DNA from: Porpolomopsis calyptriformis
Lineage: Eukaryota > Basidiomycota > Agaricomycetes > Agaricales > Hygrophoraceae
DNA: 64,000 nt
Reading direction: 5' to 3'
Assembly (NCBI GenBank): GCA_951640195.1
Contig: OX621164.1
Location: forward strand, 1,345,098-1,409,097
Below, one piece after another: positions 1-12,534 of this stretch (the first letter of the stretch is position 1; the number at the start of each line of letters is the position of its first letter). The translations under genes were made by a program, and so were the position numbers. The notes below the pieces were generated by a model, which saw only the letters and a list, made by a program, of their open reading frames with translations, was not told where the DNA came from and made no database searches.

Positions 1-1080
1 CGTCAAACTTATCGCCCGGGCTCAGATTTGAAAACCTTTATGACCCGTGTGTCGTCGCACTCTACACATTGTTTTAAGCTCCTCAGTTGTCACATTAATT
101 CTAATCACGTCGTCCTGACGTCCCCCGAAGGTGTCTACCCAGCGTTCGGTTTGATTGTTCCCCTTTTCTCAGAGACAGCGCAAAGGGCGATCGTTTCTAT
201 CCCTGTACATTGTCTAGCGTCTCTCTTTCCATGTGTCTCACGGTTGGCCATATTCTCTCCCGTCCACTCATGCTCCCGAGTTGTCGACGTCCACTCCGAT
301 ATACCGGAGGAAGTATCCTTCGTTGTAGGCAACACAGGCGGTCGCTTCGTCCTTTCCCCAGTCCACCGTCTGGGCAGCCAAGACATGGCATGGGAGGTAT
401 CCGTATTATCACCGTATTCACAGGCCGCTCTCACTCGAGATCCCGATACCGCACTCCCCACTCCACCGAGCTCGCCCCGTTTTCGTCCTGTAGCGCACCT
501 TTCCCACTTGTCACCCACCGCTTCATCCGCCATAGTCCCGTCGCTCCAAAATTTCCGCAGCGCTCATGTTGACGAATCTGTTACGTCTTCTGCGTCCGCT
601 GTGATTCCAACACAACCTCGTTTACCACTCCTCGTGCAATTCCTCAAGTGCAGCTTTGCGTTGACCACAGCAGTTTTGACAAGGTTGCTGCGCCTCTTGT
701 TGGGTACCCTTCGCCCAAAGAGGACAGATCCTGCGGATGACCCTGACCTGGATCAACGTACACCGCTCCGTTCCGACCAAGAAGTTGAGGACGACAATCG
801 AATCGTAGTAACCTCTCCGACTTCATCCTCTCACGTGAATAATCCCGCCTTAATCCCAGAGCCACCCAATGATAGGTTGAAGACGATCATTGTTGATGCA
901 CACAGCACGACAGTTTCGCTCCTCCTACGATCTTGTCATGCAAAGGCATCAGTTGATGAGGTTGAGATTGATTCAGGCAGATCGAAAGCGGGCCGTAAAG
1001 TAAGAAAAGTAGAGGAAGGTGTTTTTTTGGTCGAGTTTGACCTCTACGAAAATGGACGCGTCAAGGTGTCTGTACGATGA
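1..1080 (+). CDS. 3' terminal exon of an unrecognised protein gene (partial)
   Basis: The reading frame is open from the first base of the window to a TGA at 1078-1080, about 359 codons, so this is the end of a gene that starts upstream. I do not recognise the family. The protein has a Pro/Ser-rich linker in its middle, one strongly hydrophobic stretch near residue 215-240 (several Leu/Val/Ala) that could be a membrane segment, then an acidic/polar stretch and a basic C-terminus. The codon choice and the absence of stops over 1 kb favour real coding. It is convergent with the translin gene, whose stop is 127 bases away. The function is unknown. Confidence 0.55.
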   Translation, partial: RQTYRPGSDLKTFMTRVSSHSTHCFKLLSCHINSNHVVLTSPEGVYPAFGLIVPLFSETAQRAIVSIPVHCLASLFPCVSRLAIFSPVHSCSRVVDVHSDIPEEVSFVVGNTGGRFVLSPVHRLGSQDMAWEVSVLSPYSQAALTRDPDTALPTPPSSPRFRPVAHLSHLSPTASSAIVPSLQNFRSAHVDESVTSSASAVIPTQPRLPLLVQFLKCSFALTTAVLTRLLRLLLGTLRPKRTDPADDPDLDQRTPLRSDQEVEDDNRIVVTSPTSSSHVNNPALIPEPPNDRLKTIIVDAHSTTVSLLLRSCHAKASVDEVEIDSGRSKAGRKVRKVEEGVFLVEFDLYENGRVKVSVR

Positions 1081-1207
1081 TCACATATCACATCTTTACT
1101 TATTGAATGGCGTGCCTTGCAATATGTATTTCTAGTCTACACTTATCGATTTGTCACTCATACAATCCGCCTGAGTGCAATCGTTGTTACATGATAATAT
1201 TTCAATC

Positions 1208-2240
1208 TTACGACTCAACCCCACCATGGTAGGTTTTTGACGACTTCAGAGTCTTCTCCGTACCAAAGTTGGAGATACACTTGGCGACAATGTCGTCTAG
1301 CGTATCGGGCGGAAGGTCGTATTCCGACCCACGAACAACAATTGCGTAGATAGCTGGATGCATGCGGTTAAGGTGAGCTTTTACAGAGAGCGATTTGAAG
1401 GTTACCATCTTCAATTTTTTGAAGGGACTGAGCGGTTACGGCCTGTTTCTTGGGTAGCCCATCGACAAATGGGGACAGCCGCTCGAAATCTACCAAGTTT
1501 TGTCAATAAAATTTGGATCTAAAAATAACTAAAAAATGCATGCCTGCTTTGCAACCTCGCACAAAAGCACATACTTGGACGGCTCTCGCCCGGCCGCCTT
1601 GTCGGCCAAAGCCGGATATTGCAAATCGCATGAGTTCGCCGGTCAGATCGGAGAGACCCAGAAGGTAATCCGAGATTGGTAAAGGGAAATACTATACAGA
1701 TACATGCTGTAAAAATGTAACATGAGGAGTCGTTATGTACACGCACAAGGATGCCGTCCATATCGGAGAGCGTAACCTGTGCCTGGTGGTATGTGATCAA
1801 GGTCCCGTGCTCTAAGTAGTGGGTAAAACCCAGGGCCTCGATGTATTCTTGCAACCCAGGGGAAATGGAGCGTTGGTACCGCCAGAGGCGATCACCGGCC
1901 AGTTCATCCTTCAAGCCTTTGAAGAGATTTCGAACAACAAGCAATTTTTTGTGAGCTTGCTGGGCGGCTCGCGTGGCCAGGACGCGATGGTCTTCGGAAT
2001 CATCCGTCACAATGCGATGCAAGAGAGAGATGGTTTTCTTGGACAAGTTTGTGATGTCCCGACTGGTCTTGGGTTGAGATGTAAACGTGTTGGGTCTATC
2101 GCCCCGGGTGGTAAACGCACCTTTATGATGCATTCCCGCCTGTCGTTGTGCTCGTCTAGCTCCTCTCTGAAGCGGTCAAAAATATCGATTACAGTCTGTC
2201 TTGAGAGATCGCGTCCGTCCGGGTCAATGATCATACCCAT
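1208..2240 (-). CDS. Translin (single-stranded nucleic acid binding / C3PO subunit)
   Basis: Translin is an all-helical protein that forms octamers and, with TRAX, the C3PO RNase complex acting on tRNA fragments and small RNAs. Joining exons on the minus strand gives an N-terminus MGMIIDPDGRDL, a segment with the family-typical YIEALGFTHYLEHGTLIT, then DYLLGLSDLTGELMRFA, and a C-terminal helix KIEDAIYAIVVRG that aligns with the vertebrate KVEEVVYDLSIRG. At least four introns are visible. One starts after the codons for RRECIIK. The last runs from the GTAACC donor to a CAG acceptor at about 1350 and restores KIED-AIYA. The start is the only ATG before the conserved first helix. It is divergent from the HIT gene, with 98 bases between the two ATGs. 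Confidence 0.85.
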
Positions 2241-2338
2241 ACGTCACGCGTCACGCACAGTAATAATATTGTCGTCACACGCCCCCCGTTGCCCTGAACC
2301 ATCCTCTGCACAGGCTTCCCAACCTTCCTACGGTCGTA

Positions 2339-3287
2339 ATGGCTTTCCCTCCAAAGCTTGGATGTCCCATGTGCGGTATTGTAGCAACCGCTTCCCATAC
2401 AACCCCTGGTTCTCCCCGCTCCCCCTCCTTTCCCCCAGGCTCGACCCAACCTGAAGTCCTGTGGCGAGATGATAATTTCACTGCCTACCGTGAAAAGGCA
2501 CATCCCGTCTCAAGCGCAGGCCACATCATAATAGCCTTCAAGTTTGTGTTTTTTGCCTTATCTTTCTGCAAATCCATCCTTAAATCCACAGTTTGCATGT
2601 CCCCTCTATCTACACACTTGTACGTGATTTTTTGCACAGATTTCGTAAGTCCGTTGACTAACTCTCCTCCCACCTTAGTCATCTACCGATTTACCGCTTC
2701 TCGTCACCGTCAAGAATCTCGCCACACGATTATTATCTGGTTTACTTCCCTCCTCTCCACTTTCCAGCCAAGATCCGACGGCAACCTCAAGAGCTGATAC
2801 CCAAATAGCTCAAGGCAACCCCAAGTTTCGTATTGGTTTTATCACGCCCCCCTTCACGGACAGCAAAATACCTGTCAACGACCACTTGCATGCACATGCT
2901 TATATTGCACCAGCCGATCGTATGGGATGGTGGAGAAGTGTAGGATACGGGCCTCTGGCTTGGTACGCAATCGACGACCTGATAGCCGAAATACGGTGAG
3001 TATCATTACGCTTACCGCCGCTTTCGCCACTCATTGATGGACACAACAGGGAATCAGTTTCTAATAACCGAATCAAGTCTGGCCATGAGAATCGTACTTT
3101 CGCTCCGATCGACGCCGTCCCCCAGGCTGGAGCGCGGGCCGGCACTTCCGATGGTGTCGAAACTTCACGGCCCGGAGTAGGCAATCTTGACCTGGGAGAA
3201 GTTGAAGAGGGCCAAAGGACTCCTTCCACGTTGGCACCACGCAGTCCTTTACTCTCACCGAGTCCGATCCCTACTTTGCGCGTATAG
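2339..3287 (+). CDS. HIT-family (histidine triad) nucleotide-binding protein
   Basis: Four exons (2339-2541, 2592-2619, 2679-2995, 3050-3287) with clean GT-AG borders join into one protein. The N-terminal part has GCPMCGIV, a probable zinc pair seen in many fungal HIT proteins, followed by EVLWRDDNFTAYREKAHPVSSAGH. After the 28-base second exon (NLHVPSIYTL) the chain ends the fold with the triad HLHAHAYIAP, the catalytic HxHxH of nucleotide hydrolases/transferases. A Ser/Pro-rich tail follows. HIT proteins hydrolyse nucleoside phosphoramidates or dinucleotides; the exact substrate cannot be told here. The insertion of about 60 residues between the two HIT halves is larger than in the core HINT family. 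Confidence 0.85.
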
Positions 3288-3474
3288 TTGCGTCGTTTGG
3301 GCACTTGCCTATCATACCTGCCGTTATACAATGTCTTGACAGTCTAGACTTTTTTTACGGTCTATCCTAGTGTTTTATATTCTATTTTGGTGTGTAGTAC
3401 ATCTACTGCGGAATCAGGATGGGTGTACCAGTCGTTCAAGTGTACTATCTTGGTTCCATTCGCCTGCAGTCAAG
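3288..3474. other. Intergenic, convergent 3' ends of HIT and BLM10 genes
   Basis: 187 bases between two stop codons. It is AT-rich in the middle. I see no gene here; it must hold both 3' UTRs and poly(A) signals. Confidence 0.6.
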
Positions 3475-3482
3475 TTATGCAT
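3475..3482 (-). other. 8-base terminal exon of BLM10
   Basis: On the minus strand the exon ending in TCT TAC T is followed by a GTCGGT donor at 3531, a CTGAC branch site and a CTCTCTAG acceptor ending at 3483. The remaining exon is ATGCATAA, which gives Tyr-Ala-stop. Without this intron the reading frame would continue into an unrelated Cys-rich tail and lose the HbYX ending. Confidence 0.8.
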
Positions 3483-6400
3483 CTAGAGAGACGTCAGCCT
3501 GGCTTACAACCTGGACAGCACTGGGACCGACAGTAAGATGATCCAGTTAACAAAGTTGACAACGCGGCTAATTGATCCTCGTTGAACCGTTTTGAATCTT
3601 CGTGCCAGGTGTCCTGATGTGTTTTCTTGAAGTTGCTTGCGCATTTTCTCACAGTGGTGGATATGGGGATCTGGAGCGCAGCTGGTCAGCGATATGTCAT
3701 CGGTGCGGTTCGCGTTAACTCGCAGGATCGTAAGTGTGCTCAGACAATACGTTCGCTAGAAGTTCGGGCAGCCACTTCTCGACGGTATACGGGTAGCTAT
3801 CGACCAGAGCGCAAATACCTAGGATCGCAGCGTGTCGTTGGCGAATAGCTTTGCTGTAATCAGGAGAGTGGCGCGGCGGAATTTGGTTGCTTTTTGCTAG
3901 CCGGACGAATCGATCCTATAGATTCTATTTAGCAGGGTGTTGCCCACTGGACGTGGGAGAAAATTCCAATGTATACCTTCAAGGTGAACACGCTGCGTCG
4001 TGGTGACAAGCGCAAGATCCCAGATAGTGTTCTTTTGAGAGTATAAACGCCAATGAGCCTAGTCAAGACGATTTTTTAACGTACGTCGCAGCCATCTCTC
4101 GCACTTCCACTACTTCATCGTCTAGACATTTACATAGGACCTATAACGTGAGATAAATAATGGTCAACGGAGTAGACTTAATTGTGATACTTACTTCTAG
4201 TATTTCCACCACTTTGACTTCATTGATGAGGGGAACTTGACGGAAATAGAAGACTAAAGAGAACGTAAGAACAAAGAGGGCGACTTCGTTGGCTTAGACA
4301 CACCCTGAACCAGAGGCAAGGCTTTGAGTCGTACTCTCCAAGACTGAATGACTGTTGAGCTAGAGTGATTAACCGATCATAAACAGAATGCCCACAGGTG
4401 AAGTTTGGATTGCCTCGAATATAGCATCCAACAAGGGATTTATCATTGAACGTGGGGGTGTAACTCCACACATCCGCACTAAGAGTACATCGGCGCGAGA
4501 GGCTAGATCATCATTGTCATTGACTAGCAAAGGACGATGAGTCTGAGACAACGCGTCAGAGTTCGATTAACGTACGCTCGGCGAACCGAAAAAGCTCGGG
4601 CTGTTGTGTTGGGTTATTCGAGATCGTCAGCATCCATGGGAACAACGCGACACACCATGAGAGGGAGGATATAGTCAAATGTTGATGCAGCATGAAAGTC
4701 GTGTATTGATTGGAATAGCCACTTGGAGACCGTTATTCCAACCCTAGGAAAGGAAATCAGAATGGGTCTCCCTCTCATGAGCGCAACCAAAATTATCACC
4801 TGTCGTAAGTGGACTGGAAAGCACGGACACCCGGCACTCGTTCATTTCGCCAAATTTTGAACTTTTCAACCAGTTCGTGAACCCGTGATAGGTGGTAACG
4901 CCCATGAATTCCCATGATATCATTATCGATAGGCAAGGTTCTGCACTCTCTGACGAAAACCTCCGCCGTAGGCTCTGATGGTTGAGGCCGCCACTACAGC
5001 GCAGTGTAAATCAACACTCTCACTCCAGGATGGTCCGGCGTACCTTGATCTTGGCTGAAAAGGCCAAGATTTCACCAATATATGCACGAACCTGGAGTGG
5101 AAAAAAAATGAACTAGGTTTGTGATGCAAATATCATTGCGTCAGCTCACATCATCGTGTTCACCAGAAATCTCTGGCCAGCAGCGTTCAACAACTTCATC
5201 TGTCCAAGCGGAAAACTTCCAGTTGAGCTCTTCGTACAATCCTCGGAACAATGACAAGATTTTGATTGCGTCGAAGGAGGATTCACTATTATAATCCATA
5301 ACTTTGAATTCTTCCATGAGATAGTCCACAAGCGGTTGGACACGTCTAGGATCTTTGTGATAGAAAATATACTATTGTGAAAATAGATCATTCAGCCTGG
5401 GTTTTACGCAAACGGGAGGGGGAAATCTTCGCGAACCTCCAAAAACGACGTCCAAATTAACACTGTATCCGACTTGATATTTTGACCAAAGATCTTCTTG
5501 ATCAATGGGGTAAACCATGCCCAGAATCGCTTTTGAGCATCAGACGGCCAATGCTTTGAACCTTCGTCAAGAGAGTGATGTCAAAAAAAAAACGACCATA
5601 ATATGGTCTGTCGATATTCACCGCCAATAATACCCGCAAGCAATTCTGCGGCACCACGTTGTTTGTCCGGTTCAGGGTTCGCAACGAGTTCTTCCACCAT
5701 CGGCCTTACCACCTCAAATGGTTCATCTTCAAGGAGTTGGACTGGTGGATAATACAACTGGTCTCAGGGCGAGAAAGGGAAACACTTTACAGGCAACTTA
5801 CAGATGGACTTGACGCACGAAGCGTTGTCTTGTGAAATGACCTCCTCATTATTCTCTTCCGAGTAGTAATTGGACAATTTCTTCCAAAACGTGGGATCCA
5901 TGGCCAATTCCCGAACAACGTTGACCGATTCTTCGCTGGCTTTGTCCCACGGTTGAAAGGTTGATTGCGACGGATGTGGTGGTCTGTAGAGGTAAACGGA
6001 ATCCTTCCAAGCCAGCCAGCCTTCGGGTGTTCGTTCATAAAATATACTACCCTCCATAACATTTTAGTTTTGGAGCGGGCAACATTGATCCAAACCAAAT
6101 CTACTGACGGTTCTTGGTGCAGCCAATCAAAGGGTTCTTTGAAATCAGCTAGAAATTTGGCAGTGAATGCGTGAGAAGGTTGGATAGATAACTTTTGCTT
6201 CAGTGGATTATGATTACGACCGAGAATCAAGTCCGCCGGGTCCGAGCAAAACGTCCGCAGCTTGATATTTCGCAAACTCTTCAGGACCCCTCGCTGGGCG
6301 TACTGGATTTGAAAAGAGTTAACATCACGTAACATGAATAGTCTGCTTAAACCTTACGTATCGCTATTTGAAATATTCATAAGAGGAATTCACCCGAAAA

Positions 6401-9400
6401 AGGAAAATATGAAAAATGACATACAATCGTAGGATGTGTATCATGGGTCTTCTCCAAGAAAAATTGGACATGCGCTGACATTAACGGGACATCTCGCCTT
6501 GCCAAGGTCCGCAAGCATCGAACGGCGATGATAGCATACCGCCAATGGGTACGGGGCGAGTTGGCAATTTCCAGGAGAAAAGTGGTCTAAAAAGGCGAGA
6601 TGAGTTCCAAAACAAAAACCACCCTTCTCTGTATCACCACGAAGAGCACGCTTACAATGAGTTTAGTGTTTTCATCCACTAATCTCCTGCGTTCAATGCC
6701 TTTCTTTTGACAGCGAAGTGCTATGGCGTTTTCTTCGGCGTTATAAGGTAGATCAGCCTTCAAGTTGGCCAAAACTTCAATCATTGGTTTGTTATTGATA
6801 TCGCAAGCGTTAAAGCATGGCTCGACAAAGGCCTTGAGACCTAGATAATGGTCTTCAGCGACCACGTTCCTTTATTACATACCAGACCGAGAGGCCACAC
6901 ACAATCTTCAAAAACAACCGAAACGCAATCTTGAATCGAGGGCTAAGTTGTGGAGCATCCCGTGTCAAACGAAACCGCGATTTGACGGAACAGGGGCAAC
7001 AGCCGCACCTTTTCATTGTGTTGGCAACCAAACAATCCCTTGAGCAGATCAGCGGAAAATGTCGATTCTACGAGGAGGGAGGAGAGGATTGGAACGATCT
7101 GGAATGGGGAAACATGAGAACGAGAGCTCACCTCCGATAGCGTATCTCCCTGAAAACAATATATCAACAATAGGGTAGTAAATACAGAGGAGGGAACATA
7201 CCGAAAGAGGGTGAGTCAAGCGTCCAGAGTGCTCCCTTCATGCGATCATCCTCGGTTCCCGGTTCCAAAGCCTTGTAGAGGACAGGAAGGGCGCGATATC
7301 GGACACCATCATAGAACTGCACGCATTGAACTCCCTTCAGTAACACGCTTGGCAGGAACCTAACGTGAACTTCATACAGAACATAAATCTTGCAGCAGAG
7401 ATTGACTTGATCTGGTAGCGAACAGATGAATAAAAAGAATATCGAGTAGTAGTCAACGGCAATCGACACATACTCTCTAACTGCAAAAGACACTTGATGA
7501 GTATAATATACGAGGACTGACAACAACAACAAAAAAAAAAAAAGGACACTGACCGATAGCATACTGCCACATGGACCATTCGACCACATCATCAATGAGA
7601 AGATCTTCCAGCGGACCCCGCCTCCGTTCGGCCGAATTCCACCGGAGCCTGGCGGAATGATAGTACCTATGAGTCCGACCCTTCCATCAGCTCACTCCGA
7701 ACGAATAAAATAAATAAAAAAGGGGGTAGAAAATTCCCCGATTCCGACCTTGCTCGGCGAATATAGATAGCCCTCGGCCAAACCTTCTGACGCGCATACT
7801 GACGAGCCATATCCAGCTCGGAATCGTACTGGGATTGGTTAACAAAATACGAGTCTCTACTATCCCCATACTCAAGCATATACGTGCGGACAGCCCTGAG
7901 CTAAGGTGTCCATTGCATTAGCAAGAGCCAAAATTGTTTTTTTTTTTAATTTTAATAAATGGATAAGGTCGAGGGGGACTGACCAACATATTGACGGCAT
8001 CTACCGTATTTTCTTCACCCTGTTGCCGCAGCGAGACCGATGCACGGTGCAAAAACTGGCCAAAGCGGTGACGGAGGGACGTGATGTACTGATACCGTGG
8101 GTCATCAGGGTCGGCAAGAGAAAAACCAGCGTTTAGCGGCTCGATAACGGCTATCATCTCGGGCACTTCATTCCTAACACGACGATATGAAAAGATAGAA
8201 CACGCCCATATTTTTTTCAAACAAGCTGCAAAAAAAACACTCACAGGATATCACTCGTCTTCGTCGACAGAAGCTGTTCCTCTTCGGAAAGTATCTCCTT
8301 CACTAGCGTAGGTATTCCCGAAAAAGCGTTCCGGACAAAATTCAGGTGTCTGGCATCGCCAAGCTCGATCAGCACCCGGCAAAAAAAAAAAAACAAGAAC
8401 AATGAAACCGCAAAACGCAAACTGACCGACAAAAGTCATTACGCCAGACCGCATCCCGTGCAGCTTCTGAGAAAGGCACATTCTTCGGTCCAGATTCGTT
8501 CAGCAGGGGGATTTTGTAATAACTTACGATCATTGAGCAAACCTTCAAGGACAGACAGAGTAGGCTCGATTAGCTCCTTGAATATTTGCAGGGTAAACTC
8601 GATCTCTTCCGAATTAGGGACATGCCACAAAATCTAGTGGGGAAAAAAAAAGGCCAAATCAATTCGAACACTCTCAATTTGAGAATCATTAGAGGGAATG
8701 AGGCTCACTTTCACGTCTTCCGGTTTGTACAATTTCCCCCAGAACCGGTGGTGATTCTGGCGAAATGCTTAAGAACAGAGAGGAAATTTGAATCAAACAT
8801 TAGGTTTTCCCAGAAGAACGAACGAACGAACCGTCGCTGTCCCACTCTTCGGGATTCACAAACTTATTCTCGAGTGGGTATGTATGACTGAGAGTCAAAA
8901 GCAAGCTCGATAGCAGCTTGCCGCTCCAAGAGAAGCCCCGTTTCGAGAACGTCTTGTTGTGAAGAAGCTGGAGGAGTGAAAGGAACTCGTCCTTGTATTT
9001 GAGGACCTTTTTGAAATAATTAAAATTAAAAAAATAGTTCAAAGATAACTTGTACTCACCGCTCTCCCATCACTGCACATTTGGAAATTTTAGAAAGAAA
9101 TGAAGGCCCGATTATGCAAAAAAGAAAAAAAAAATCATGACTCTTACTTGTAAACCGTTCCTCTCATAATGGCCAGATCTAGACCCGACACGGATCAATC
9201 AGAACCAGTGAACACCACAGCAATAACAGACGACGACCCAACTCCAATGAAGAGTAGCATCCGACGGAAGCGGAGACGAATCCGACGTCGTCCTCAACGA
9301 ACTCGCCCCATTCTCGAGCTCCACACGGATGTTCCTGGAACAAAACGGGTAAAATTTGGCGAGCGTCTTCACAGGGTCCGCATTCGCGACGCATTCCACC

Positions 9401-12400
9401 AGCTGATGGATCGCCCGCACCGCATTCGATCGCACGTTCGTGCTCGCGTAGTCGAATACCATGTTTAACACCAGATCGTACAGCGGTTCGGAAAGATGGA
9501 CGCAAATTTGGCTGCATGCGCGAGCCACGTTGTCCACAACATGAACTTGGAGCAAAAGTAAACATTTTACTTTCTTTTTTAAAAAAGCGAACAAAAAAAA
9601 ACGGCAAACCTTCAGTCCCACTACTATTCGTGTTATTCGCTCCCTCATCTGGCAAATTTTCGAGCAACTGGATAACTTGTCGCATGAAGCTATCCACCCA
9701 ATGGGCAAAGCTACCCGTCGTGTCCTTCAGCAGCGCATCTTCGTCCTGATCCGAAAGGCGCGGCTCGGCGTCATGCACCGGCCCGTTCAGCTCCTGGGCG
9801 GTAAAGGTCGGGAGGGAGAGGGGCGGCGTGGGCGGCAAGGTCGGCTCCGAGTCCAGGCGCGCGGGCATCGAGTTGTCGGACGTAGTCAAGTCACCGAACT
9901 TGATATATTGAGACATTTCCACCAGAAATTCCGTCGTGCAGAGCTACGTATTCTATCATTGGGCGAAATCATTTATAAATTATTGAGAACACTGACCGTC
10001 TTTGAAGGATCGTTCTTGAAGTGGGAGAAGTCATCAGTTCCTCATGACAGACGAGAGGAATAAAATATCTCACCACATCAATCCCGGGAATGAGGAGTTG
10101 CAAAATAGGCACCAGATGCTTCGCTCCGGGGTAATAAATGTCTCGAGAGACAATCGCCGGAATAACAGCACGCAGCGCCTTTATGACCGCAATCGTCCGT
10201 TGAGTCTACACGACCAAAAAAAAAAGCAATCTCAATAATGGAAAAAATGTCAGCTGATGAGCACCCACCTCCACAAGGGCCTCGAGCGACGGAACGGCTC
10301 GCTCCAGCACAGGATGGAGAATGAGATCGGGCTCCATAAAGCTCATTGATTGCAGACAGCCCTTGATGTTCGCGACCGTATCCGGATCTTGGGAAAACAT
10401 CGCAAGCAGGGCGACCGTCCGGAGACACTTGACGAGCTCGCGCTTCATTTGTCTCGTCAGTCGGCGATTCTTTTTAGTTGGTTTGGGTTATTGGAAGGGA
10501 CGAGCGGGAAGAAAGAGATACACACCATCGGAGTCTTGCAGTCGGGCTGTAATTCTTCATGCCATCCTATGAAGTATCAATGAGAATAGCCGGGCTGACA
10601 AGGGAGGGAAGGGGAGTTAATTTACGCTGGTTGAAATCGTACACGATGAACTTGATGAACGCGCTCAGCTGAGAAAGGCGATGAGAGGGAGTGGGAGAGG
10701 AAAACGAGCCCGATCAGTACGCGGACGTTGTAAAAAAGACAAGAAAAGAAAAGAAAAAACCCGAAATGGGTACGCACATCCGCCGTCCAAGGCCCAGAAT
10801 TCGAAGGATGAAAGAAACTTTCGGTGGACGCGATCAACCTTGCGAGCGAATCCAACGATTTCGAGCCTGCTAGATACGTTTTGACTTTCGAAGGTAGACC
10901 CTTCCCGAGCGAAGCCGAAAGGTAGTCCGCCACCGTGGTGGTGTGAATCTGGGGGGTGTTCATCCCCGACGGGAGCGGCGTAAAAAACGGTGTGGACGAT
11001 GGAATAGCCGGGCCGTCTGGGGCCATCGAATATACAATGATCTGGGCTAATGACTCTATATAAAATATGTTATGTTGGTGTCACAAAATGAAATCAGGAA
11101 CACTGACGGATTCGCCAAGGGGGTTTCGGAAGACGGCCGATCTCGAAGCCTGCCTGGTTGTCAGCATGAGGTCCTGTGGTCAAAGAACCTGCATCCGCCA
11201 AGGGTATTTCTAATATATAAAAAAGCGCTCCATCGGTCAGTGACGTTTCCAGACGTAATGATAATGGGAACATACCCATGGAGGCGAGACACTTGCACAT
11301 GAGCATATTCCACTCGTGCTCTGTAAATAAACCGACATCCTTGTACAAGCCCGGCCAATGTGCATTTGGTTTATTAAGATCATCTCGATCAAACTGCGGG
11401 CGGAGCTCGCCCTCCGATCGCTCGTCATCCGGGATTTCGTCGATGCGCGCGGGGTCGCTCACGGACGGGTCGAGGTGGAGCTCGGCGAGTTGGGAGAGGA
11501 AGTGGAGCATGCGGTCGTCGTATATGTAGGAGTTTATGGAGTCCCATAGACGGAAGAGCATGGGGAGGTAGGATTGCGGATGGGAGATGGGAAGGAAAGT
11601 TAAAAGGTAATATTGCGATGAGAGAATACTCTGAAAGAGTGGACTGGACATGAGCGACCGAGAGAGAGAGAGAGAGAGGAATGGAACATGCATCTAGATC
11701 TGTCCCGTTGAAGAGAGGAACAAACGTGGAGAGCATTTCATCGATAGCGGCGGGATGGAAGAACCTCCGGGAGCAACTTGCGAGGTTACCCATGTACTCC
11801 GTTAGCTGGCTAGAGGATAAGAAGGCAAAGAAAATGAACCATCGGAGGGAAGGATGAGTATCGAATACGGCGAGAAGGAGTGATATAAATCGCGTACGTG
11901 TATTCAAACTGCCTCCGTCTCAGAAACAGATCCTGGCTGAGGAGAGAATAGATGGGGAGCCAGGGCAGGCGCATGTCCTTGATGGACAGCTTCTTCTCGG
12001 ACTTGAGAAGTGTTTTGAGGGTGTCGACGCAGAGGGCGACGGTGGAGATCGACATCCCGGGTGTGGTAGCGAGGTGGAGATAGAGCTTGGCGAGCTGGAT
12101 CCTCTTCATTTTCGGCATCGGATAGCGCAACATGAGGAAACTGTTTTTATGGGTTAGAGAGAATGCGACACGAGGGCCATGGCGGGGACGCACTAGGACA
12201 ACATGCCGTCCCACTGGACGAGGGCGAGATCGTAATCCTGGGCTTGAACGCACTGGGTGATGCGCATGAGGATAAAGTCCAGCATGCGCTGCATTTTCGC
12301 GTTGGACTCGATCGGGTAGGGCAGCAAGCGAGCGTAGGTCGCCAGCTTGCGCAGCCATCGGTCGTCCGAGTGGGCGATGTCGTCCGGCACGCAGGGAGCG

Positions 12401-12462
12401 GCAACCACGGAAGCGGAGTCCTTGATCGTCAGCGAGGACAGATCGGGGAGCATTGAGCTCAT
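3475..12462 (-). CDS. BLM10: Proteasome activator BLM10 / PA200 (PSME4)
   Basis: A large HEAT-repeat protein that caps the 20S proteasome in the nucleus and opens its gate through a C-terminal HbYX motif. The gene spans 9 kb with dozens of short exons. The N-terminus (start 12460-12462) reads MSSMLPDLSSLTI and then DDRWLRKLATYARLLPYP. The middle contains TVADYLSASLGKGLPSKV and MRQVIQLLENLPDEG, followed by the ICVHLSEPLYDLVLNMVFDYA region typical of the Blm10 mid domain. Near the 3' end RADVLLVRMCGVTPP and KKTHQDTWHED lead into FNEDQLAALSTLLTGSS. A 49-base intron (3483-3531) then joins to an 8-base last exon and gives the family C-terminus SSYYA. The exon borders of the central part were not all resolved, and small errors are possible. 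The 72 bases upstream contain a 28-base A tract. Confidence 0.9.
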
Positions 12463-12483
12463 GATGGTGCTGATGATAAAAAT

Positions 12484-12486
<3 letters not shown>

Positions 12487-12514
<28 letters not shown>
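12487..12514. repeat. 28-base poly(dA:dT) tract between BLM10 and RXT2-like genes
   Basis: An uninterrupted run of 28 A on the plus strand, between the BLM10 start codon (12462) and the stop of the upstream gene (12535). Seen from BLM10 it is a T tract in the promoter. Such tracts exclude nucleosomes in fungi, so it may be the core of the BLM10 promoter. Confidence 0.6.
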
Positions 12515-12534
12515 GATTATAAATTGGAAATATT

